64,000 nucleotides of DNA from Cellulomonas wangleii. GTDB taxonomy: Bacteria; Actinomycetota; Actinomycetes; Actinomycetales; Cellulomonadaceae. Shown piece by piece: positions 42,679 to 50,762 of the stretch. Position 1 is the first letter of the stretch; the number at the start of each line of letters is the position of its first letter. The notes beneath the pieces are model-generated. The model saw only the letters and a list, made by a program, of their open reading frames with translations, was not told the DNA's origin and did not search any database. The position numbers were made by a program, and so were the translations under genes. The DNA lies in contig NZ_CP074405.1 in assembly GCF_018388445.1 (NCBI RefSeq), positions 806,001 to 870,000 on the forward strand. Direction: 5' to 3'.

Positions 42679-43502
42679 CGCCGGATCTCCAGGGTGCAGC
42701 ACTTGGCCCCGCCGCCGCCCTTGAGCAGCTCGGAGGTGTCGACGGGCACGGGCGTGTACCCGCGCTCGCGCAGCGCGTCGGCCAGGTGCGTGGCGCGCGG
42801 CGCCACCACCACGTGCAGGCCGTCGGACACCGCGTTGAGGCCCAGCGCGGCGGCGTCCTCGTCCGTGGCGACGACGGCGTCGGGGAACAGCGAGCGCAGC
42901 ACCTCGCGGGAGCCGGGGGAGAACGCCGGCGGGTAGTACGCGATCTGCGGGTCCGCCGGGTCCGACGACAGCACGGCCAGCGCGGTGTCCAGGTGGTAGT
43001 AGCGCGCGTCGACCAGCTCCAGGGAGATCACCGGGCGACCGAACAGCTCCTGCGCCTCGGCGTGCGCGGCGCGCTCGGTGCGGAACCCGGTGCCGGCCAG
43101 CACCATGTCACCGGCGACGAGCATGTCGCCCTCGCCCTCGTTGACCTGCGCCGCGGTGTGGGTGAGGTAGCCGCGGTCGGCGAACCACTTCTCGTACGCG
43201 GGGCCCTCGGCCTGCCGCTCGGGGTACCGGAACCGCGCGGAGTACACGACGCCGCCGACGACGGTCGCCCCGTTGGCCGCGTACACCATGTCCGGGAGCC
43301 CAGGGAGCGGCTCGATGGTGTCGACCGTGTGGCCGAGGTCCAGGTACGTGTCACGCAGCGTGCGCCACTGCCGCACCGCCAGGTCCGTGTCGGTGGCCCG
43401 CGTGCGGTCCATCCACGGGTTGATCTCGTACGCCACCGTGTAGTGCGTGGGCTCGCACATCAGGTAGTGGCGGGGGGTGGCGCCGGGCGCGTGCGCGGTC
43501 AT
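42675..43502 (-). CDS. ddaH: Dimethylarginine dimethylaminohydrolase-like amidinohydrolase
   Basis: A 275-residue protein of the guanidino-modifying superfamily. Visible are 'HYLMCEPTHYTVAYEINPWM', 'DMVYAANGATVVGGVVYSARFRYPER' (split), 'GEGDMLVAGDMVLAGTGFRT', the catalytic histidine block 'DARYYHLDTALAVL' and the C-terminal nucleophile in 'LKGGGGAKCCTLEI'. It would hydrolyse arginine or methylarginine to citrulline. The pairing with rocD argues for arginine/ornithine catabolism rather than methylarginine detoxification; exact substrate is not provable here. The ATG at 43502 has GAGGAGA upstream. Confidence 0.85.
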   Translation of the reverse strand: MTAHAPGATPRHYLMCEPTHYTVAYEINPWMDRTRATDTDLAVRQWRTLRDTYLDLGHTVDTIEPLPGLPDMVYAANGATVVGGVVYSARFRYPERQAEGPAYEKWFADRGYLTHTAAQVNEGEGDMLVAGDMVLAGTGFRTERAAHAEAQELFGRPVISLELVDARYYHLDTALAVLSSDPADPQIAYYPPAFSPGSREVLRSLFPDAVVATDEDAAALGLNAVSDGLHVVVAPRATHLADALRERGYTPVPVDTSELLKGGGGAKCCTLEIRR

Positions 43503-43633
43503 GGGTCTCCTCGCGGGACGGGGACCGCAGGGGGTGGGCGGCCCGTGACGAAGCGTACGAGTCCCGGGGCCGGTGGGGCCGCTGCGCGCTCCGGCGCGGC
43601 ACCGCGCCGGAGCCGTCCCGCCCCGGCCGCGGC

Positions 43634-44122
43634 TCAGGCCGTCGTCAGGTCCGCCGCGGCCCGCCGCAGCACCAGCCGCAGCATCGCCCGCAGCGGGGGA
43701 GCGGTCAGCCGTGCCGTCCACGCCGCGGGCAGCGGGCCGGCGAGCGGGACGTGCTCCGACCACGTCACCCGGCACGTCGTGGGCGACGTGGGGAGCACGA
43801 CGATCGACGCCGTCCCGCGCAGCAGCGGACCGTGCTTGGTGAACACGGCCTCGCCCGCGGCATCCCCCGCCGCGTCGCCCGGCGGGACGTACCGCGTGAT
43901 GACCATCCGGTCGACCAGGCCGGGCGCGCCGCGTGCCGCTCCGGGTCCGGAGATGCCGACCACGTGCGACCCGAGGCGCGGCGGTCCGTCGGTGAGCACG
44001 CGCGTCATCGGGATCCACCGGCCGTGCCGGCGGGCGTCCGTCAGCGCCCGCCACGCGACGTCCGCCGGGACCGGCAGCGCACGGGTCACGACGGCCGTTG
44101 CGGCGTGCATGCGGGACGTCAT
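43634..44122 (-). CDS. SRPBCC family protein
   Basis: A 162-residue protein beginning 'MTSRMHAATAVVTRALPVPADVAWRALTDARRHGRWIP' (shown in part), a typical SRPBCC strand-helix start. It is followed by 'DRMVITRYVP', 'VVLPTSPTTCRVTWSEHVP' and a C-terminal helix 'APPLRAMLRLVLRRAAADL'. It probably binds a hydrophobic ligand; no specific function can be assigned. It is divergent from the aldo/keto reductase gene, with 33 bases between starts. The internal ATG at 44110 is an alternative start. Confidence 0.75.
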   Translation of the reverse strand: MTSRMHAATAVVTRALPVPADVAWRALTDARRHGRWIPMTRVLTDGPPRLGSHVVGISGPGAARGAPGLVDRMVITRYVPPGDAAGDAAGEAVFTKHGPLLRGTASIVVLPTSPTTCRVTWSEHVPLAGPLPAAWTARLTAPPLRAMLRLVLRRAAADLTTA

Positions 44123-44142
44123 CCGCCGATCCTCCCGCGGGG

Positions 44143-44148
44143 TAGCGT
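44143..44148 (+). promoter_or_regulatory. -10 element of aldo/keto reductase gene
   Basis: TAGCGT, seven bases before the ATG at 44156, with no Shine-Dalgarno sequence between: probable leaderless transcript. Confidence 0.4.
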
Positions 44149-44155
44149 CTGGCGC

Positions 44156-45148
44156 ATGCAGACGCGAGTGCTCGGACGGACGGGTCGTGAGGTCGGGGTC
44201 GTGGGGCTGGGCTGCTGGCAGCTCGGCGGGGACTGGGGCGTCGTCGCCGACGACACGGCCCTGAGCGTCCTGGAGGCGGCCGTGGACGCGGGCGTGACGT
44301 TCCTCGACACCGCCGACGTGTACGGCGACGGCCGCTCGGAGCGGGCCATCGGCCAGTTCCTCGCGTCGCGGCCGGACGTGGCCGAGCGCGTCACCGTCGC
44401 GACCAAGATGGGCCGGCGCGCCGACCCGCACGAGCCTGCCGCGTACACGTACGAGAACTTCTGCCGCTGGACGGACCGCAGCCGCCAGAACCTGCGCACC
44501 GACACCCTCGACCTGGTGCAGCTGCACTGCCCGCCCACGCCGGTGTTCCGCACCGAGGCCGTGTACGACGCGCTCGACCGGATCGTCGAGGACGGCCGCG
44601 CCGCCGCCTACGGCGTCTCGGTGGAGACGGTCGACGAGGCGCTCGCGGCCATCGAGCGGCCCCACGTCGCGAGCGTGCAGATCATCCTCAACGTCTTCCG
44701 TCGCAAGCCGCTGGAGCAGGTGCTGCCCGCGGCCGTCGAGGCGGGCATCGGCATCATCGCCCGCGTCCCGCTGGCGTCCGGCCTGCTGACGGGCCGGTAC
44801 GACGAGAGCACGCAGTTCGCGGCCGACGACCACCGCACGTACAACCGCAACGGCGAGGCGTTCGACGTCGGCGAGACGTTCGCGGGCGTCCCCTACGAGG
44901 TGGGTGTCGCCGCCGCGCGCGAGGTCGCCGCGATCACGCCGTCCGGCATGACGACGGCCCAGCTGGCGCTCAAGTGGATCACGCAGCAGCCCGGCGTCTC
45001 CGTCGTCATCCCCGGCGCGCGCACGCCCGGGCAGGCGCAGGCCAACGCCGCCACCGACGCGTTCCCGGACCTGGACGACAGCACGATGGCAGCCCTGGAG
45101 CGGGTCTACGACGACAGCGTCCGCCCCCACGTCCACGACCGCTGGTAG
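44156..45148 (+). CDS. Aldo/keto reductase
   Basis: A 330-residue TIM-barrel NADPH-dependent oxidoreductase. The catalytic tetrad is visible: Asp and Tyr in 'FLDTADVYGDGRSERAIG', Lys in 'VTVATKMG', and His in 'DLVQLHCPP'. The C-terminal NADP site is 'GVSVVIPGARTPGQAQANAAT'. Substrate unknown; the group includes general stress protein 69-like enzymes. The start at 44156 is supported by the close -10 element. Confidence 0.9.
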   Translation: MQTRVLGRTGREVGVVGLGCWQLGGDWGVVADDTALSVLEAAVDAGVTFLDTADVYGDGRSERAIGQFLASRPDVAERVTVATKMGRRADPHEPAAYTYENFCRWTDRSRQNLRTDTLDLVQLHCPPTPVFRTEAVYDALDRIVEDGRAAAYGVSVETVDEALAAIERPHVASVQIILNVFRRKPLEQVLPAAVEAGIGIIARVPLASGLLTGRYDESTQFAADDHRTYNRNGEAFDVGETFAGVPYEVGVAAAREVAAITPSGMTTAQLALKWITQQPGVSVVIPGARTPGQAQANAATDAFPDLDDSTMAALERVYDDSVRPHVHDRW

Positions 45149-45158
45149 GCGGCAGGGC

Positions 45159-45189
45159 GTGACCGTCGCGCCCCGTGCGTGACGGTCAC
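45159..45189. terminator. Hairpin between convergent genes
   Basis: Arms GTGACCGTC (45159-45167) and GACGGTCAC (45181-45189) with a 13-base loop, directly after the aldo/keto reductase stop and before the convergent EcsC-like gene end. Confidence 0.5.
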
Positions 45190-45254
45190 GGTCGGACGGG
45201 CGGCAGCGACTCCACCAGGTGCGCGGTGTGGCGACGCATCGTCCGACGGTGCCC

Positions 45255-46073
45255 TCAGCTGGAGCGCGGCAGTCCTCGCCGCCGCCCCCGGCGGGTGGTC
45301 GCAGCCGGTGCGTCCGCAGGCCCGGTCGGGTCGACCGGGTGCGCGGCGCTGGTCGGGGCCGGCCACAGCTCCGGCGGGGTGCCCGGCGGCAGTCCCCAGC
45401 CCGGTGCGGACACGGCCGCCGCGACGATGACCTGCGGGAACGTCTGGGGCGGCGGCCCGAAGGCCGTGCGGGCGCCCTTGACGACCGTCTGACCCAGGGC
45501 GCGGCCGCCGGCCACGCCGATCGCGGCGCCGATGCCGTAGGGGGCCAGCCGGCCCAGGGCGAGGCCGCCGAACCGCGCGGCCTGCGTGCGCACCAGGCGG
45601 CGGGTGAGCTGGTTGTTGACCTTCTTGACGGTGCTCATCGGCATGCGGGTCAGCAGCACCCGCCCGACGCGCAGCGTCGCGATCTCCGTGGCGTCGCTGA
45701 CGGCCTTCGCGCCGGACTCGCCCAGCAGCGTGGCCAGCAGCAGGGCCTTGCGGCGCTCGGTGTCCGCCACCTCGATGCCGTGCACCGACGCGACGGCCAG
45801 GGAGAACGCGGCCGACGCCCCGAAGAACGTCGCGACGTCGCTGACGGTCAGCGCGGTGGCAAGGCCGGTGCCGACGATCGGTGCGGCCGCGGCGGCCCCC
45901 ACGGCGCCGCCGGTGCCGGCGACGACCATCAGGTACTCCTTCTCCAGGAGCCTGACGACCTGGTCCGGCCCGGCGCCGGGGTTACGACGTCGCAGGTTCT
46001 CGACGTGCGCGTGGATCGTCGCCGACGGGATCGTCACCGCCTTCTCGAGGGCGGACTGCAGCAGGTGCGGCAT
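45255..46073 (-). CDS. EcsC-like helical membrane-associated protein
   Basis: A 272-residue protein with Gly/Ala-rich hydrophobic stretches (~49-75 'LMVVAGTGGAVGAAAAAPIVG', ~78-100) and a central helical domain. The C-terminal block 'VNNQLTRRLVRTQAARFGGLALGRLAPYGIGAAIG', then 'GGRALGQTVVKGARTAFG', resembles the end of EcsC-family proteins. A Pro-rich tail of ~60 residues follows. EcsC function is not settled. The ATG is three bases after the osmC-like gene stop, so the two are co-transcribed. Confidence 0.5.
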   Translation of the reverse strand: MPHLLQSALEKAVTIPSATIHAHVENLRRRNPGAGPDQVVRLLEKEYLMVVAGTGGAVGAAAAAPIVGTGLATALTVSDVATFFGASAAFSLAVASVHGIEVADTERRKALLLATLLGESGAKAVSDATEIATLRVGRVLLTRMPMSTVKKVNNQLTRRLVRTQAARFGGLALGRLAPYGIGAAIGVAGGRALGQTVVKGARTAFGPPPQTFPQVIVAAAVSAPGWGLPPGTPPELWPAPTSAAHPVDPTGPADAPAATTRRGRRRGLPRSS

Positions 46074-46076
46074 GCC

Positions 46077-46616
46077 TCAGCGCTCCCCGGTGACGGTGAG
46101 GGTGGTGGTGGCGCCGTGCTCGAGCGTGCGCCCGACCGTGCAGTGCTGCTCGACCGCGCGGTGCACCACGGTCAGCAACCGGTCACGGGCGGCGTCGTCG
46201 AGCCCGGACAGGTCGACCTCGAGCACCTCCGCCAGCGCGGGGTAGCGGTCCTCGGTGGGGTGTGACATGCCGCCGACGCGGATGGTCACCTGCACGTCGT
46301 CGCCCAGACGCCGCGCCAGCGCCGCGTCCGAGGACAGGCCCGTGCACGCACCCAGCGCGATCTTCAGCAGCTCGCCGGGCGTGAAGGTGTCGGGGTCGCC
46401 CAGCGACCCGATGCGCACCTCCCCGCCGCGGGAGCTGCGCCCCACGTACTGCCGCGTGCCGGTGCGCTCCAGCCACAGCGCCGTGTCGTCCGCGTTGGCG
46501 AGCGGGTCCTGCGCGCCGCTCACCGCGGGCACGTCGGACGGGTCGCCCGGTGCCGTGCCGGACCCGGCCGGTGCCGGGTCCCCGGCGAGGTCGCGTGCGT
46601 CCTGGTCGGTCGTCAT
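46077..46616 (-). CDS. OsmC family peroxiredoxin-like protein
   Basis: A 179-residue protein with a 45-residue Pro/Asp-rich N-terminal extension and an OsmC fold. 'GEVRIGSLGDPDTFTPGELLKIALGACTGLSSDAALARRLG' contains the first redox cysteine (in GACTG). 'ALAEVLEVDLSGL' and 'LTVVHRAVEQHCTVGRTLEHG' contain the second. The two-cysteine arrangement fits thiol-dependent reduction of organic hydroperoxides. The ATG is at 46616. Confidence 0.87.
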   Translation of the reverse strand: MTTDQDARDLAGDPAPAGSGTAPGDPSDVPAVSGAQDPLANADDTALWLERTGTRQYVGRSSRGGEVRIGSLGDPDTFTPGELLKIALGACTGLSSDAALARRLGDDVQVTIRVGGMSHPTEDRYPALAEVLEVDLSGLDDAARDRLLTVVHRAVEQHCTVGRTLEHGATTTLTVTGER

Positions 46617-46820
46617 GGGGCCGATCCTCGCACGCAGGTGCGACGTGCGCCGGGCGGACGCGGCACCCCGCACCGGCCGGCTGCGGGCCCCGCACCGGCA
46701 CGGCGCGGCGACGTCCGGCGGGGCCGAGGACGAGGAACGCGGGGGTGACGCGGGTGGCTCGCGTGAAGGTCCTGTGCACGGGGTTCCGTCGGGAACACCC
46801 CGTCGTGTCGGATCGTTCTG

Positions 46821-47237
46821 ATGGCCAGGATGAAGAGATACGAGGAACTCGAGACCGAGGACGGCAAGGTCGTCCGCTACCAGCGACACGAGAACGGCGG
46901 CGGCCTCGTCGCCAGGGGCGCGAAGGTCGACCCGACCGCCTACGTGGCCGACTCCGCGTGGATCGACCCCGGTGCCGTGGTCGAGGCCGGTGCGTCCGTG
47001 GGCAGGTACGTCTGGGTCGAGCCCGGAGCCGTCGTGCAGGAGCGCGCGCGGCTCGGGTCGCACGTGCACGTCGGCCGTGAGGCGCTCGTCGGGCGCGGCT
47101 GTCGGCTCGGGGTGCGCGTCGACGTCGGGGCACGGGCCCGGCTGGACGCCGGCCTCGTCGTCGAGCCCGAGGCGAAGGTCGCCGAGGGGGCGCACGTCGA
47201 GCGCAGCGGCTTCCCGCCGCACGTCCTGGCCGCCTGA
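46821..47237 (+). CDS. Small left-handed beta-helix (hexapeptide-repeat) protein
   Basis: A 138-residue protein. After a polar N-terminus ('RYEELETEDGKVVRYQRHE') it consists almost wholly of imperfect hexads ('GAKVDPTAYVADSAWIDPGA', 'GASVGRYVWVEPGA', 'RARLGSHVHVGREALVGRG'), the pattern of left-handed parallel beta-helices as in gamma-carbonic anhydrases and acyltransferases. No catalytic His triad of carbonic anhydrase is evident, so it may be structural. Start at 46821; an ATG nine bases on is possible. Confidence 0.65.
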   Translation: MARMKRYEELETEDGKVVRYQRHENGGGLVARGAKVDPTAYVADSAWIDPGAVVEAGASVGRYVWVEPGAVVQERARLGSHVHVGREALVGRGCRLGVRVDVGARARLDAGLVVEPEAKVAEGAHVERSGFPPHVLAA

Positions 47238-47371
47238 GACCCACCGCACGGCCCACGACCGCGCAGGTCAGCCCGGTCGCGCGTGGCCCTGCCCGCGTGC
47301 CGGCGCGGACCGCCGGACGTCACCCGTTGGGCTGGCGTGCGGCGCCGGTGGCGCGAGGCAGGATGTGCGCC

Positions 47372-48043
47372 ATGCGCAGCGACATCTTCGACCAGTCCAA
47401 CCTCGAGGTGGAGAACGGGCAGCGGTTCGTCCTGCAGAGCCCCAAGATGCTCAAGGTCACGCTCGGTGAGCCCGTGCTGGCCGCCAAGGGCGTCATGGTG
47501 GCCTACCAGGGTGCCGTGCAGTTCCACCACAAGGGCTCGGACTCCCTCGCCAAGTTCGTCAAGCGGGCCATCAGCAGCGACGACCAGTCGCTCATGACCG
47601 TGTCCGGGCAGGGTGACGTGTTCTTCGCGCGCTACGCCGAGGACGTCTTCATCATCCAGCTCGAGGGTGACGCCATCAGCGTCGGCGGCACGTCGCTGCT
47701 CGCGTTCGACGCGTCCCTGCAGTGGGACCTGCACCGCACCCGCGGCGCCGGGGTGATGACCGGCGGGTTCTTCAACACGGTCGTGCACGGGCACGGCTCC
47801 GTCGCGCTGACGTCCGACGGCAAGCCCGTCATCCTCGACTGCTCGCAGCAGCCGACGTACGTCGACCCCAACGCCGCGGTGTGCTGGTCGGCCAACCTCG
47901 CGCCCGAGGTCGTGTCCAGCCTGAACATGACCTCGATGCTGCGCGGCGGGTCCGGCGAGGCGTTCCAGTACAAGTTCCACGGTCCGGGGTTCGTGGTCGT
48001 GCAGCCGTCCGAGGGCTTCGCGGGCGTCGTCCAGACGAGCTGA
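47372..48043 (+). CDS. AIM24 family protein
   Basis: A 223-residue protein of the AIM24/TRAP-like beta-helix family: 'EVENGQRFVLQSPKMLKVTL', 'VMVAYQGAVQFHHKG', 'MTVSGQGDVFFARYAEDVFIIQLEGD', 'SLLAFDASLQWDL' and a closing 'FHGPGFVVVQPSEGFAGVVQ'. The family is widespread and of unknown bacterial function; the yeast member affects mitochondrial membrane organisation. The ATG at 47372 is preferred over 47363 because a -10-like CAGGAT ends 7 bases before it. Confidence 0.87.
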   Translation: MRSDIFDQSNLEVENGQRFVLQSPKMLKVTLGEPVLAAKGVMVAYQGAVQFHHKGSDSLAKFVKRAISSDDQSLMTVSGQGDVFFARYAEDVFIIQLEGDAISVGGTSLLAFDASLQWDLHRTRGAGVMTGGFFNTVVHGHGSVALTSDGKPVILDCSQQPTYVDPNAAVCWSANLAPEVVSSLNMTSMLRGGSGEAFQYKFHGPGFVVVQPSEGFAGVVQTS

Positions 48044-48071
48044 CGGGCGCCGGGTCCCCGACCTGGCTGTG

Positions 48072-48106
48072 GAGGCGTTGCTGCCGGAGACCGGCAGCAA
48101 CGCCTC
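48072..48106. terminator. Bidirectional terminator between AIM24 and DivIVA-like genes
   Basis: Perfect 16-base-pair stem (48072-48087 with 48091-48106), loop AGA, between two convergent genes. Confidence 0.82.
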
Positions 48107-48126
48107 GCACCAGGGGCCCCCGCGGC

Positions 48127-48510
48127 TCAGCCGCCGAGGACGCGCTGCCACCAGGAGCGCCGCGGTGCCAGCAGACCGGGCACGGCGCCGTCGGGTGCGC
48201 CGGCCACCTGCGCGGCGGACGCCGGCGGGGGGACGGGGACGGCGGGGCGCTCCCGGAGCGTCGTCATGACCCGGTCGAGCAGGTCGTCGACCGCGTCCTG
48301 CGCGTAGCCCTCGCGGAACTTCGTGGCCTGGAACCTCGCCTGCAGCACCCCGTCCGCGGTGACGGGGTCGTCGATCGCGGTCCCGCTCTCCACCGCGCGC
48401 AGCGTCGCGACGACCTTGGCGAGCAGGTCGTCGACCTCGTCCTTGTCGTACCCCTCGGTGAGCTTGGTGAGGGGCAGGCGGGCCTGCTGGACGTCGTCGG
48501 CGGTGAGCAT
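48127..48510 (-). CDS. Small protein with two DivIVA-type repeats
   Basis: A 127-residue protein with two copies of a DivIVA N-terminal-like module. Copy 1 (about 2-42) is 'LTADDVQQARLPLTKLTEGYDKDEVDDLLAKVVATLR'; copy 2 (about 51-88) is 'VTADGVLQARFQATKFREGY' continuing to 'DDLLDRVMTTLRE'. A Pro/Ala-rich linker leads to the end 'RRSWWQRVLGG', which could be a membrane-binding amphipathic tip. DivIVA modules sense membrane curvature at poles and septa, but the usual long coiled coil is absent. It may be a small partner of the growth-pole machinery. Confidence 0.78.
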   Translation of the reverse strand: MLTADDVQQARLPLTKLTEGYDKDEVDDLLAKVVATLRAVESGTAIDDPVTADGVLQARFQATKFREGYAQDAVDDLLDRVMTTLRERPAVPVPPPASAAQVAGAPDGAVPGLLAPRRSWWQRVLGG

Positions 48511-48593
48511 GCGCAGATCGTGCCACCGGGACCGCCAGGCGTCGCCCGGACGTGCCGAGGCGTGTCGGCGACGTCACCCGCCGTGGGACGGCC

Positions 48594-48625
48594 GGTGCCG
48601 CGACCGGGCGGTCGGTCGCGGCACC
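48594..48625 (-). terminator. Hairpin terminator after BCCT transporter gene
   Basis: Stem of 13 base pairs (48594-48606 with 48613-48625), loop GGCGGT, 10 bases past the BCCT stop on the minus strand. Confidence 0.7.
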
Positions 48626-48634
48626 GTGCCGAGC

Positions 48635-50551
48635 TCAGGCGAGCACGGGGTCCTTGCGGTCGTCGGAGCCCTCGTCGTCGGAGTCCCGGTCGTCCGTGCC
48701 CTGGCCGTCCTCCCCCTCCGGCTGGTACCAGTCGGTCAGCACCGGGTCGTCGGTGTCCAGCCACGCGCCCGCGCCCTCGTCGGGCTCGGTGGCCACGACG
48801 CCCACGACGAAGTCGTCGCCGTGCTCCTCGATGCCGGCGCGGACGCCCTGCTCCAGGGCCTCGCGGGCGTACCGGCGCCGCAGGGTCAGCGGGTCGCGCG
48901 CCAGGTCCTTGGCCCACGCGACCATCACGAAGATGATGACGACGGCGAACGGCAGCGCCGCGACGATCATGAGGCTCTGCAGGCCCGTCAGCGCGACCTG
49001 CCCGCCGCCGACCAGCAGGACGGCGGCGATCGTCGCGAGCGCGACACCCCACAGGACGGTGGTCCAGCGGCGCGGCTCGGGGTTGCCCCGCTCCGAGAGG
49101 CTGGCCATGACGATGGAGGCCGAGTCGGCGCTGGTGACGAAGAAGATGACGATCGAGATCACCGCGGCCACCGACGTCAGGGCGCCGAACGGCAGCTCGT
49201 CGAGCAGCAGGAACAGCATGTCCTGGCCGGACTCCGCCTGGCTGATGCCGGCCCCCGTCTGCTCGAACCACATGGTGGTGCCGCCGACCACCGTGAACCA
49301 CACCAGGCACACGGCACTGGGCACCACGATGACGGCGGTGACGAACTCGCGCAGCGTGCGGCCGCGGCTGATCTTGGCGATGAACAGCCCGACGAAGGGC
49401 GTCCACGACACCCACCACGCCCAGTAGTAGGTGGTCCACGCGCTCATGAACTCCTGCGCGTCGGGGGCCGTCGCGGCCGACTGGGCCATCAGCGTCGGCA
49501 GCTCACCGACGAACGTCATGAGGGCGCCGGGGATCAGGTTGAGGAGCAGGACGGTCGGCCCCGTCACCAGGACGAAGAGGCCGAGCGCACCGGCGAGCGC
49601 CATGTTGATGTTGGACAGCGCGCGGATGCCGCGCTTGAGGCCCGACACGGCCGAGAGGATGAACGCCACGGCGAGCACCGCGATGATGCCGACCAGCGCC
49701 GCGTTGCCCAGGGCGCCGATGCCACCGACGACCTCCACGCCGCGGCCGATCTGCAGCGCGCCGATGCCCAGGGACACCGCGGTGCCGAACAGCGTGACGA
49801 CGATCGCGAAGACGTCGACGACCTTGCCGAGCAGGCCGTGGGAGCGGGCACCGAAGATCGGCTCGAGCAGCGCCGACATCAGCGGGACGCGGCCCTTGCG
49901 GTACGCCGCGTACGCGACGGCACCGCCGATCAGCGCGTAGTAGGCCCACGCGATGGGGCCCCAGTGGAACGTCGTCTGCGCGAGCGCCACGTGCATGGCG
50001 GCGTTGCTGCCCGCCTCGGTCGACGCGGCGAACGCCGGCGGCAGGTCCGTGAAGAACGTCATCGGCTCCAGCGGGCCGTAGAACAGCAGACCGATGCCCA
50101 TGCCGGCGGAGAACAGCATGGTGATCCACGAGACGGTCGAGAACTCCGGGCCCTCGTCGTCCTGTCCCAGCCGCACCGCGCGGTGCCGCCCGAACCCGAC
50201 CCACATCATGAAGCCGAACACGACCACGGTCAGCACGCTGAAGAACCAGCCGAAGTCCTGCGTGACGACGTCGAAGCCGGCGCCCGCGAAGGCCGCGAGC
50301 CCCGACGGGTTGGCGACGCCCCACACGATGACGCCGGCGACGAGCGCGGCGGCGACCGCGAACACGACCGTGTCGACGCTGAACCGACGGTGCGTCTGCT
50401 CGACGCCGATCCCCGGCAGGAGCGCGGGGTGCGGGGTCCCGACGGTGCTCGGTGAGGTCACCTCCTGCAGGATGCGCGTGGCGCGTGCCCGCTGCGCGGC
50501 GGTGCGCTGACCGTCCTCGGTAGGCGGGGGTTCCGTGCGATGGTCGTTCAC
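48635..50551 (-). CDS. BCCT family betaine/choline/carnitine transporter
   Basis: A 638-residue protein with 12 predicted helices and long soluble ends. The family core 'WWVSWTPFVGLFIAKISRGRTLREF' contains the conserved Trp residues of the substrate pathway, and 'MLFSAGMGIGLLFYGPLEPM' is the Gly-rich helix. The C-terminal ~90 residues are strongly acidic (Asp/Glu/Ser), and the N-terminus is ~60 residues. In BetP such tails sense osmotic stress. It probably takes up glycine betaine or choline with Na+. The GTG at 50551 has GAGAGG upstream; the longer frame to 50812 overlaps the divergent gene. Confidence 0.92.
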   Translation of the reverse strand: MNDHRTEPPPTEDGQRTAAQRARATRILQEVTSPSTVGTPHPALLPGIGVEQTHRRFSVDTVVFAVAAALVAGVIVWGVANPSGLAAFAGAGFDVVTQDFGWFFSVLTVVVFGFMMWVGFGRHRAVRLGQDDEGPEFSTVSWITMLFSAGMGIGLLFYGPLEPMTFFTDLPPAFAASTEAGSNAAMHVALAQTTFHWGPIAWAYYALIGGAVAYAAYRKGRVPLMSALLEPIFGARSHGLLGKVVDVFAIVVTLFGTAVSLGIGALQIGRGVEVVGGIGALGNAALVGIIAVLAVAFILSAVSGLKRGIRALSNINMALAGALGLFVLVTGPTVLLLNLIPGALMTFVGELPTLMAQSAATAPDAQEFMSAWTTYYWAWWVSWTPFVGLFIAKISRGRTLREFVTAVIVVPSAVCLVWFTVVGGTTMWFEQTGAGISQAESGQDMLFLLLDELPFGALTSVAAVISIVIFFVTSADSASIVMASLSERGNPEPRRWTTVLWGVALATIAAVLLVGGGQVALTGLQSLMIVAALPFAVVIIFVMVAWAKDLARDPLTLRRRYAREALEQGVRAGIEEHGDDFVVGVVATEPDEGAGAWLDTDDPVLTDWYQPEGEDGQGTDDRDSDDEGSDDRKDPVLA

Positions 50552-50762
50552 AGCTGCCTCTCGTCGGTGGCCGGGCCACGGAAGAGGGTCACGGCTCAGC
50601 GGTGGGAGCGCGAGCGATCGGACCGAAAGTTGCGGACCCTGCACGGGGGACCGCGCGGGTTTGGCCCGTCGCGCCGCGGTGGGTAGAACGCGCGCGTCGG
50701 GCGCGGGAGGTGGCGGGCGTAGCCTCGTGCGGTCGTGAAGCCGTCTGGGTGAGGAGTCCCGT

